Assembly (NCBI GenBank): GCA_003567055.1
Contig: PXAW01000522.1
Location: 1 to 11,862 of the forward strand
Origin: Hyphomicrobiales bacterium
Lineage (GTDB): Bacteria > Pseudomonadota > Alphaproteobacteria > Rhizobiales > Beijerinckiaceae
Direction: 5' to 3'
DNA: 11,862 nucleotides
The notes under the pieces were generated by a model. The model made no database searches. It saw only the letters and a list, made by a program, of their open reading frames with translations, and was not told the origin of the DNA. Position 1 is the first letter of the stretch. The number at the start of each line of letters is the position of its first letter. A program made the position numbers and the translations under genes. Positions 1 through 7,540 of the stretch are shown in pieces.

Positions 1-2616
1 CTCGCCGAAGCTGAAGCGGCCCTGGGCGATGCCTTTGGAATTGGTCAGATCCAGATTGCTGCTGGTTGCCGCGATATCCGTCTGCCTGCGCGCCTCGATC
101 ACGGCATGCGTGCCGAGGCTGATCGCACCGCCGATGCGCAGGAGCAGATCCTCGCCACTCATCCAGGCCTGCGCGTCGGAGCTCGCGCCGCTGTTAATCA
201 GCGCACCCGCCTCGATCGCGAGCAGGCTGTCGCTGCGGATCAGGCCGTGATTGGCGAGCGTGCCGGTGATCGCGAGATTCACCTGCGGCGCGATGATGCG
301 CCCGGCGCTCGTGCTGGTGAGCGCGCCCGCCGCGATATGGAAGGCGCCGTCGGTGCGGATCTCGCCGCTATTGGTCAGCGCGCCGCCGACCGAGAGGGCG
401 AAGTCGGCCGGGGCGGGTGCGCCCTCCTCCGCCACGGCACGCAGGGTACCGCCCTGATTGAAGGCGCCGCCGATCTCGCCGATGAAGAGTTCCGTCGCCG
501 CGATCTCGCCGGCGCTCGCGGCATCGCCCGCGACCGTGAGATCGATGTAGGGCGCGAGGATCTCGCCATCGGCCCCGAAGCCGAGGCTGCCCAGATCGAG
601 GGTGATCACGTCCCCCGCCCGCAGGCTGCCCGCACCGCTCGCATGCCCACCGGCGGTGAGGCTCAGGAGGCCATCGGCGATGATCGTCCCGTCAATGCCG
701 AGATTGCGGCTCGCCGTGAGGGTGAGGCCGGGGCCGTAGAGCACCGCGTCGGCGGCGTTGACGATATCACGCCCGCTGATCGCGAGGCCTGCATCGCCGA
801 TCAGGATACCGGCATTGGCGGCATCGCCCGAGAGCGTGAAGCCGGCGCTGCCGGCGGCATAGATCACGCCATCGGCGCTGCTCGTCATGCTGCCGGCGGT
901 GACGGCGAGATCGCCGTCGACGAAGACGGTGCCGCTGTTGTCGAAGGCCTCGCTGAGCGAGAGGCTCAGCCCCGGCGCATCGAGGACACCGCCCGCCGCG
1001 TTGATCAGGCCGCGCGCGGAAATGGAGGCGCCGGCGCGGCTCTGGATCAGCCCGTGATTGATGATGTCGCCCGGCACGATCAGCGCAAGGGCATCGCGCA
1101 GATAGGCACCGCTCGCGGCATTGATGAAGGAGCCGCCGATCGAGAGGGAGAGGTTGTCGTGGTCGAGGATGGTGGCGTTGGTGAAATCGCGCCGCGCCGT
1201 GACGAGGAAACGATCGCCCGCCGCATAGCCGGTTGCCGCATCCAGGGTGACGTCCTCACCGGTGATGGAAAGCCCGCGCAGGGCTGCGAGGGCCGCGTCG
1301 CGGATGATCAGCTCGTGTTCGGCCACGATGTCGACGGTCTCGCCGCCGATCTCGATCGCCTCGGCGAGGAGTTGATCGCCCTCGAGCGCGATGCGCCCGC
1401 CCGCGAGCAGGCGCCCGCGCGCCGTCAGCGCAGCTTCGGCGACGAGGCTGATTGCCGAGCCGGCGAGGATCTGCGCATCGGCATCGAGATCACCCCGCGC
1501 TTCCAGCACGACGGCATCAACGGCGGCGAGGTCACCGTCACGGACGATGATCGTCTGCGCATCACCGCGCAGCCGGCCAGCGACATCGAAGGCACCGCCG
1601 AGCGCCAGATCGCCTTCGGCGCCGAGGCGCAGATCGGCGGCGCTCGTCGCGCCGGCAAGCTGCAAATCGCCCATCGATGCGATGACGATGGAATCACGGG
1701 TGCTGGTGAGGCGCCCTTCCAGCGCGACGCCGAGATCGACATCGCGCGACAGCACCGAGATCGCCCCGGCGCTGATGACACCATCCGGGGTCGAGACGAT
1801 CGCATCGCCGGTGAGTGCCGGAGCGCCGGCGAGATCCTCGGCCAGATCGGTGCCGGGATCGTAGCGCATCGCCCCCGCGCGCAGGCGCACCCGATCTTCC
1901 GCCACGACCGGCGCCTCGATGGCGATCTGGCGCCCGATCAGGTCGATCTGATCGATGGCGCGATGACCGGGCACGCCCGAGACACCGCTGCCCGCGATAT
2001 CAATCGCGCCGTGGCGCACGTCGAAGGCGACGGTGCCGGCGCGGTAATCCGGAATCGGCACGCCTGTCGACAGGGTCACGCGACCGGCATTGATGAAGCT
2101 GCAGCCGACACAGCCGATCCCGTTGGGATTGGCCACGATCACATCCGCGCGCCGCCCGAATACCTCCGTCGGCCCGGCGAGCGTACTACCGCCGGTGCCC
2201 GTCACCTCGTTGAGGATGGTTCGGGCGGACTGGCGCCCGACGAGATTGGGGTTGGCGGGAATTGCGCCGCCAAGAATGGAGTTTCCGCTCAACCCTGAAT
2301 TGTTGAGGATCAGGCCATTCGTATCGACGTTGTAGCTCTCGAAACGGTTATGCGAAAGGCCACCGAAGGATGGGGCCGTGATGTCGACGACGGGAACACC
2401 GTTTGGCGCGTTGCTCACGCCCGGGCGGAACTCGATCGGTGCCGTCGGATCGGAGATCACCTGCGCCTGGGCCAGATTGATGGCGACCGGCTGCAGTCCG
2501 AGCCAGATAGCCGCGATGATCGCCGCTCCCCGCGCGAACCGTGACGCCGCCATGCGCGTGACGCCAGCCCGTTGCTTGCGCCCGTTATCCTGAAATGCTT
2601 TTTGATTATCAATCAT
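1..2616 (-). CDS. Large TpsA exoprotein (filamentous hemagglutinin family), 3' end outside window
   Basis: This is a secreted two-partner exoprotein, predicted to cross the outer membrane through a TpsB pore and fold into a long beta-helix at the surface. I translated the minus strand from ATG 2616 and found no stop in the 872 codons visible. A long signal region comes first: a basic, polar stretch of about 30 residues, a hydrophobic core (AAIIAAIWLGL), then AQA near residue 51. The TPS/hemagglutinin N-terminal domain follows, with ANPNL at 121-125, ANPNGI at 162-167 and the paired cysteines 169 and 172 in the family pattern NPNGIxCxGCxFINAG. The rest is weak repeats such as SFINAASGAYL, GLINAAGGVL and ALINSGAS, typical of the beta-helix shaft. 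It lies 169 bases after the Sel1-repeat gene. No strong ribosome site precedes the ATG; an alternative in-frame ATG is at 2553. The cargo's function (adhesin, toxin or other) cannot be told without the C-terminus. Confidence 0.93.
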   Translation of the reverse strand, partial: MIDNQKAFQDNGRKQRAGVTRMAASRFARGAAIIAAIWLGLQPVAINLAQAQVISDPTAPIEFRPGVSNAPNGVPVVDITAPSFGGLSHNRFESYNVDTNGLILNNSGLSGNSILGGAIPANPNLVGRQSARTILNEVTGTGGSTLAGPTEVFGRRADVIVANPNGIGCVGCSFINAGRVTLSTGVPIPDYRAGTVAFDVRHGAIDIAGSGVSGVPGHRAIDQIDLIGRQIAIEAPVVAEDRVRLRAGAMRYDPGTDLAEDLAGAPALTGDAIVSTPDGVISAGAISVLSRDVDLGVALEGRLTSTRDSIVIASMGDLQLAGATSAADLRLGAEGDLALGGAFDVAGRLRGDAQTIIVRDGDLAAVDAVVLEARGDLDADAQILAGSAISLVAEAALTARGRLLAGGRIALEGDQLLAEAIEIGGETVDIVAEHELIIRDAALAALRGLSITGEDVTLDAATGYAAGDRFLVTARRDFTNATILDHDNLSLSIGGSFINAASGAYLRDALALIVPGDIINHGLIQSRAGASISARGLINAAGGVLDAPGLSLSLSEAFDNSGTVFVDGDLAVTAGSMTSSADGVIYAAGSAGFTLSGDAANAGILIGDAGLAISGRDIVNAADAVLYGPGLTLTASRNLGIDGTIIADGLLSLTAGGHASGAGSLRAGDVITLDLGSLGFGADGEILAPYIDLTVAGDAASAGEIAATELFIGEIGGAFNQGGTLRAVAEEGAPAPADFALSVGGALTNSGEIRTDGAFHIAAGALTSTSAGRIIAPQVNLAITGTLANHGLIRSDSLLAIEAGALINSGASSDAQAWMSGEDLLLRIGGAISLGTHAVIEARRQTDIAATSSNLDLTNSKGIAQGRFSFGE

Positions 2617-2637
2617 GATCTTGGATTGCTTTTGATT
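2597..2637. repeat. Repeats and palindrome around the tpsA2 start codon
   Basis: On the plus strand GCTTTTTGATT (2597-2607) and GCTTTTGATT (2628-2637) form a near-perfect direct repeat that flanks the ATG at 2616-2614. TTGATTATCAA (2602-2612) is a palindrome with one central base. The pentamer GATTG or its complement CAATC also occurs at 2610, 2624, 2634, 2681, 2718 and 2791. This could be an operator or a translational control element for the second exoprotein gene, or simply AT-rich leader sequence. The repeats are seen directly; the function is not shown. Confidence 0.35.
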
Positions 2638-2785
2638 GCGCGCTGAAACGGGTTCGGATGATCGAATCGGGATCGCTCGCGATTGAGCAGCCTCCTGATG
2701 CAACAAGTCAGGTCGAACAATCAATAGGGGATAGCCACATAGGAAAATCACCCCTTCTGATTGCCGACTGACATGGCGTCATTTT

Positions 2786-3709
2786 TCATTCAATCGTCGA
2801 CACCTCGTCGGATGCGACCGGGGCGTCATCGTTTGCCGCGCTTTCGGGCGACCAGTCCCGCGCCGCGCGCTGCGCCGTGCGCAGCTGCTCTGAGGAGAGT
2901 TGATCGGTGACCCGCGCGAGCGCCGCGCCGGCATCGGGATGCCGGCGTGCGGCGGCCAGGTTGTAATGCTTGTGCGCAGCGACCAGATCGATCGCCCCCA
3001 GCGCCCCCACTTCGTGCAGAGCCCCCAGTTCGAAGAGCGCGACGGGATTGCCCAGGGCTGCCGCGCGCTCGAAATGCGCCGTCGCGGCATCCAGCGAGGC
3101 GTCCGGGATCGCGCCATCGAGATGGGCGTAGGCGAGTGCGTTCATGGCGCCGATATGGCCGGCCTCCGCGGCTGCGCGATAATGCTCGAAGGCACGAGCC
3201 GCAGCCTCTTGCGGGTCTTCGTCATCCGCGAGACCGAGGCCTTCGGCGAGCATGCCGGCGCAGTTGAAGAGCGCATCGCGATCACCGGCCTCGGCCGCCT
3301 CGCAGATCAGGGCGCGAGCGGTCTCGAAATCCTGCAACACCCCCTCCCCGCGAAAATGCATCAGCCCGACCCGGTTCAACGCGCGGGCGCTGCCGGCATC
3401 GGCTGCGGCGAGGAAGAGAACCCGCGCAGCTTCCGGATCCGGCGACACGCCGAGCCCGAGCTCGGCCATCCGCGCCAGATAGAAACCGGCATCGGCTTCG
3501 CCGCTCTCGAATCCGGCATTGAAATGACCCAACGCATCTTCGAAGCGCTCTTCTTCCAAAGCAGCCAGCCCGTCATCGACAGCGCTCGCATGGGCCGTCC
3601 CGGCTGCGCCGAGCGCCAGGGCGAGGGCGGCGGGCAGAAGCAGCGCACTGCGCGTTGAGCGGGGCGACAGGATGTTGCAAAGACCATTGAGAACTTCGAG
3701 GTAACGCAT
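2786..3709 (-). CDS. Secreted Sel1-repeat (SLR/TPR-like) protein in the two-partner secretion operon
   Basis: The 307-residue product starts with a basic N-terminus and a hydrophobic segment (ALLLPAALALALGAAGTAHA, about 22-41), so it is probably exported to the periplasm. Residues about 45-265 form alpha-helical repeats of roughly 36 residues, with the Sel1 pattern of Ala/Gly-rich helix pairs, for example AGSARALNRVGLMHFRGEG and GNPVALFELGALHEVG. The end of the repeat block (HKHYNLAAARRHPDA, then LSSEQLRTAQRAARDW) matches the usual C-terminus of rhizobial Sel1-repeat proteins. Sel1 repeats serve as protein-protein interaction scaffolds. The start codon lies 10 bases after the tpsB stop, and its ribosome site AAAGGA overlaps that stop, so the two are probably translationally coupled. 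A periplasmic helper role for the exoproteins is inference from position. The acidic tail after residue 287 has no recognised domain. Confidence 0.92.
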   Translation of the reverse strand: MRYLEVLNGLCNILSPRSTRSALLLPAALALALGAAGTAHASAVDDGLAALEEERFEDALGHFNAGFESGEADAGFYLARMAELGLGVSPDPEAARVLFLAAADAGSARALNRVGLMHFRGEGVLQDFETARALICEAAEAGDRDALFNCAGMLAEGLGLADDEDPQEAAARAFEHYRAAAEAGHIGAMNALAYAHLDGAIPDASLDAATAHFERAAALGNPVALFELGALHEVGALGAIDLVAAHKHYNLAAARRHPDAGAALARVTDQLSSEQLRTAQRAARDWSPESAANDDAPVASDEVSTIE

Positions 3710-3719
3710 TGTATGTCCT

Positions 3720-5573
3720 TTAGAATATCTTGAATGTGAAGTTCAGGCCGAAATCCGGGCTGCCGCCGGCCGGGCGTCGGATCACCGCCTCCGGCGTGCG
3801 CGTTTCGTCGAGCAGCGGATAGGCGACACTGGCATCCAGGCGCGTGCGCCCGAGCGCGAAACGCATGCCGATCCCGGCGCCGATCCGCGATACGCTGCGC
3901 CGTTCGGCGATGCTCTCGCCATGCCCCAGATCGAGGAAGGCGTAGGGGCGCATGGCATTGATCACGTCAGAGGCGAAAACCCAGTCTTGCGCGCGCTCCC
4001 CGAGAACGCGTTTCGACGGCAGGGCCAGCGTGAATTCATTGCGCATGAGGCCTCCGCGATCGACCCGCGCCGCGCGCGCGCCGAAACCACGGATGCTCGC
4101 CGCCGATCCGAGCACGAGCTGATCGTCGCCATAGAGCGGCATGGTGGTAAACTGCCCCGATACCGTCGTCTGCCAGATGCCGAGATCTTCAAAACCGCGC
4201 ACATATTGCGCGAAGCCGTCGAGCTTCCAGAATTGCGCGCGCGGCGTATCTGGCGTGAGGATGTCCGGATCGCGCGTCGCATTGAACAAGGTGAGCCCCC
4301 GGCTGATGCCGAAACCCGTATTGAACTGCTGGCGCTCGCCCGGCGTCGCGCTGCGGGTGAGCCCGAGGCGCGCGACAGTAAATTGCTGCGGCGTCAGCCG
4401 CGCTTCATTGACGAAACGATCGCCCCGGCGAATGTCGAGACGCGTGTCGAAACTCAGGCTGCGCCTTGCATCGCGTACGAGCGCGCGGTCGTAACGCAGG
4501 GACAGGGCGCTGTTTTGCGTGAACAGCCCGGCAAAGGGCGTGATCTGCTGGTAGGACTCGGAGTAGCTGCCGTCGATGCTGAAGCGCGAGAGCCGCCACG
4601 GCACCACAATCCCCGCCGACATTTCATTGGAATTCTCACCCCCCGCCAGCGTGAAACGCCATGAATCGTTGATACCGACGAGATTGTCCTTGGCCAGATC
4701 GAAGCGCAATCGCTGGCTGATCGTGCGCCCGGGCCCGGCCAGCGCCGCCGCGTTGCGCTCATAGCCGAAATCGAGGCGAAAGGCGTCTTCAGGCGTGTTT
4801 TCGATGACGACGACGGAGGTTGCCGGTTCATCGCCGGGCTCGAGACGCGCCCGGGCGCGCCCGGATGCGACGGCGTTGATCCGCTCGATCCCCTGCTGGA
4901 TATCCTCGATATCGAGCACGTCGCCCGGCGCAGCGGAAAAGCTCGCCCGGGTCTTCACACCAGGCCGCCGCGCGCCGTCGATGATCTGGAAGCGGTCGAG
5001 CGGATCGTCGATGATGCCGAACAGGGCCGAGATATTGCCGAGAAAATCCCAGGGCCCCTGCGAAGCCGCGATCGCTTCGCGCGCATGGCCGAAGCGTGCG
5101 CCGAGCCCACGCCCGGCAATGCCGTGATCCTCGCGATAGTCGATCGCGGCGATGCGACCTGGTATCACGTCGATACGCAGGCTGCCGCTGGCGCGAATAT
5201 CCTGCTCCGGCAGATAGCCCTGCGTGGTGATCAGCCCGGCTTGCGCATGCGCTTCGTTGATCGCACCGACCACGGCCTGCGCGACTTTCATGCCGACACA
5301 ATCTGCCGCGTGCGGCGCAACCGCAGCACGGATTGTCTCGCGCGGGATCAGGAATTCGCCGGCGATCACGATCGTTGCGACCGGGAAGCACTGCCCGGCA
5401 TCGGGGCTGTCCAGTGCCTGCGTGGTGATGACGATGGGCTCGTCGGCGGCCCCGGCGACCATCTCGGCCTCCGCCAGCGCGTGTTTCGGCATCGCGAGCA
5501 GCGCCATGCAGGCGGCGAGACACAAGGCGGAACGCGGAAGGCGAATCGCGTTTCTCTCACACGCATTCTTCAT
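3720..5573 (-). CDS. TpsB outer-membrane transporter (ShlB/FhaC/HecB family)
   Basis: This is the pore-forming partner of two-partner secretion, which captures TpsA in the periplasm through POTRA domains and threads it through a 16-stranded barrel. I see a signal peptide (residues 1 to about 35, ending ALAEA), a first POTRA domain at about 60-142 with Cys62 and Cys92 and the ShlB-type signature GYLPEQDI (119-126), then a second POTRA at about 207-260. The barrel carries SIRGF at 493-497 (the VRGF/Y loop-L6 motif), the DLG motif at 548-550 and a terminal phenylalanine in NFTFKIF, as expected for an outer-membrane beta-barrel. The length of 617 residues is normal or slightly long. I chose ATG 5573 because it overlaps the tpsA1 stop as ATGA; a TTG at 5582 in the same frame is less likely. 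The segment between the two POTRA domains is longer than I expect from FhaC. Confidence 0.96.
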   Translation of the reverse strand: MKNACERNAIRLPRSALCLAACMALLAMPKHALAEAEMVAGAADEPIVITTQALDSPDAGQCFPVATIVIAGEFLIPRETIRAAVAPHAADCVGMKVAQAVVGAINEAHAQAGLITTQGYLPEQDIRASGSLRIDVIPGRIAAIDYREDHGIAGRGLGARFGHAREAIAASQGPWDFLGNISALFGIIDDPLDRFQIIDGARRPGVKTRASFSAAPGDVLDIEDIQQGIERINAVASGRARARLEPGDEPATSVVVIENTPEDAFRLDFGYERNAAALAGPGRTISQRLRFDLAKDNLVGINDSWRFTLAGGENSNEMSAGIVVPWRLSRFSIDGSYSESYQQITPFAGLFTQNSALSLRYDRALVRDARRSLSFDTRLDIRRGDRFVNEARLTPQQFTVARLGLTRSATPGERQQFNTGFGISRGLTLFNATRDPDILTPDTPRAQFWKLDGFAQYVRGFEDLGIWQTTVSGQFTTMPLYGDDQLVLGSAASIRGFGARAARVDRGGLMRNEFTLALPSKRVLGERAQDWVFASDVINAMRPYAFLDLGHGESIAERRSVSRIGAGIGMRFALGRTRLDASVAYPLLDETRTPEAVIRRPAGGSPDFGLNFTFKIF

Positions 5574-7540
5574 GGCAACCAATCCGCGAACAGGCCGATG
5601 CGCTGTGCCGCTACGCCACCCTTCGGCACGCGGTTGTCGAGGCGATTGAACCCGGCTGTGGCCGTGACGCCGACGGATCCGTCGATTTCTCCGGCGATGA
5701 CGCGTACAGGCAGAGTGCTTCGAAGCAGCACTTCGCCACCGGAACTCACGATCGTTCCGCCGGTCGGATCCTGCGCGAAGACGGCGCGACGTCCTGCGAA
5801 CAGGCTGTGCAGGCCAAGCGGCAGGTTCTTCACCGATGGAAGGAAGCGCGCTTCGGTGGAAATGAACGGCGCATCGAGCTCCATATTCCCGAGGGCGAGG
5901 AACGAGCCGGCATCGTTTCGGATCGACTCGCTGGCGGTGATTTCGAGCCCTGACGCCGCACTGATCGCACCACCAAGCTGGTTCGCGGTGGAGAAGCCGC
6001 GCGACCAGCAGACGATGCGGCAGCGTTTGACCAGAAAAAACGTCCCCGACGGCTCAGCCCGATTGTGCACCCGTGCGGCGCTGATCATCGCAGGGCCGTC
6101 GAGCGCGAAGATATTGCCGCTGTTGAAGATATCCGGGGCGCTGATGCGAATGCGCTCGCCGGCGATGCTCGCGATTTCGCCGGGGATGGCGGCGCGCCCG
6201 AAATCCTGACTTACCCGGACGGTGCGCGGTCGCCCGAAGAAAAAGGAGAACAGCCCGCGCGGACGGTGCAGGACTTCGACACGCGCGGGGCGCGGTGCGC
6301 TGACACGGGTGACGTTGTCGATCCGCGTCGTGGCCTCCAGATCGATCGTCGCATTGGCCAGAAGCCGGGCATTGTCGTTGCGAATCCGGTCAGCCCGCGC
6401 ATAAAGGTCGCCATCGGAGGCGAAGACGATGGTGAGACGGTCGGCGCTCTCGCCGACGAGATTGATGGCATCGGAAGCCAGCAGCGTCACGCCGCCCTGC
6501 GAATCCGGATCCGTCCCGGACCGGCTCACCCCGGTCACCCGGCCCGTGATCGCGATATCCCCAAGATCAGCCCGCAGGGTGACGGCACCCGACAGCGATT
6601 CGACCCGCGCCTCTCGTTCCGGGGCATTGAGGATGGCGATGTCGCGGGAGCGGATGGCGAGATCGCGCTCGGCGCGTGCCGTGCCGCCATCGAGCCGCAC
6701 CTGTCCCTGGCTGTCGATGGCGAATTCGCCGATCGAGGCGAACCCCGTACCCGCGAAGGATACGCCGGCACCTTCGGCCGAGACGGCGACCGAAACCCGG
6801 CTCGCCGTCAGCGAACCGCGCGGCGTGACATCGACGAGCACGGCGCTGTCGGCGCCCGACAAATCCGTGCGAGTGGCGAAAGCTGATGTCGTCGTGCCGG
6901 GAATGACACTCGAATCATGTGTCAGCTCGGCATTGCCCGCAACGAGCGCGATATCGGCGAAGGGGCTGGTATTCTCGTTGAGCACCGCCCCGTCGATGCG
7001 CAGCCGCCCGGCGGCGAGTTGCAGGCTCGTCATCGCGCCGGAAAGCCCCTCGGGCCCGATCAGGATGTCGGCATCCGGGGCGGTGGTCGTCACGACGTTC
7101 GTCTGCCCGCCCGAGACTTCGAGGCGCGCCGGGCCGGCATTCAGCGTCACCCCGCCGGTATTGATGAAGCGACCGCCATCCACGGTGATGCCGTTGGGAT
7201 TGGCCAGTATGAAATGCGCACGCGGGCCGAGCACTTCCAGCGGCCCGCCGATCACGGAGCGGTTGGCCGAGGTCACCTCGGAAAGGATCGTTCGCGCACC
7301 GATGAGGCGGTTGTCGAGATCGACGCCGGCGGCGCTCACCGAGAAATCCGTGAAGGTGTTGCGGCTGATATCGCCCGCCCCGGCGGGGGCGATCCCGACC
7401 GCGATGCGCCCGTCGCCATCCACCGTAACCGTCGTGGCGGTGCCGCCATCGGGCACGACCTGCGCCGATGCAGGCGATGCTGCGCATGCAGCGATCATCG
7501 CAATGCCGAAGCCGAGGGCGCGCCGGAAATCGCCGTTCAT
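5570..7540 (-). CDS. Short TpsA exoprotein with hemagglutinin N-terminal (TPS) domain
   Basis: This is a predicted secreted cargo of the adjacent TpsB. The 656-residue product has a signal peptide ending at ASAQ (about residue 27), then the TPS domain: ISRNTFTDFSV (58-68), the secretion motif ANPNGI (113-118) and RFINTGGVTLNAG (124-136). It lacks the two cysteines that follow NPNG in the downstream exoprotein. Residues about 170-480 are beta-helix-like, with short strands of alternating hydrophobic residues. A basic aromatic insert (LFSFFFGRPR, 430-439) and a cysteine pair in CRIVC (507-511) interrupt this pattern. At 656 residues it is short for a TpsA. The start ATG 7540 overlaps the stop of the IalB-like gene as ATGA and directly precedes the signal peptide; a longer in-frame start at 7702 would add basic, low-complexity residues that overlap the IalB gene. 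The stop overlaps the tpsB start. Confidence 0.94.
   Translation of the reverse strand: MNGDFRRALGFGIAMIAACAASPASAQVVPDGGTATTVTVDGDGRIAVGIAPAGAGDISRNTFTDFSVSAAGVDLDNRLIGARTILSEVTSANRSVIGGPLEVLGPRAHFILANPNGITVDGGRFINTGGVTLNAGPARLEVSGGQTNVVTTTAPDADILIGPEGLSGAMTSLQLAAGRLRIDGAVLNENTSPFADIALVAGNAELTHDSSVIPGTTTSAFATRTDLSGADSAVLVDVTPRGSLTASRVSVAVSAEGAGVSFAGTGFASIGEFAIDSQGQVRLDGGTARAERDLAIRSRDIAILNAPEREARVESLSGAVTLRADLGDIAITGRVTGVSRSGTDPDSQGGVTLLASDAINLVGESADRLTIVFASDGDLYARADRIRNDNARLLANATIDLEATTRIDNVTRVSAPRPARVEVLHRPRGLFSFFFGRPRTVRVSQDFGRAAIPGEIASIAGERIRISAPDIFNSGNIFALDGPAMISAARVHNRAEPSGTFFLVKRCRIVCWSRGFSTANQLGGAISAASGLEITASESIRNDAGSFLALGNMELDAPFISTEARFLPSVKNLPLGLHSLFAGRRAVFAQDPTGGTIVSSGGEVLLRSTLPVRVIAGEIDGSVGVTATAGFNRLDNRVPKGGVAAQRIGLFADWLP

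Noticed and set aside
106..2298. A 730-codon open frame on the plus strand
   Set aside because: It is the antisense of the large exoprotein gene. Its product is a monotonous run of Arg, Gly, Ala, Asp and Ile with no domain, whereas the minus strand gives a signal peptide, the TPS domain and beta-helix repeats.
2708..2740. A 10-codon upstream open frame on the minus strand ahead of the large exoprotein gene (MWLSPIDCST)
   Set aside because: It has a purine-rich stretch upstream, but it is too short to support without conservation or profiling data.
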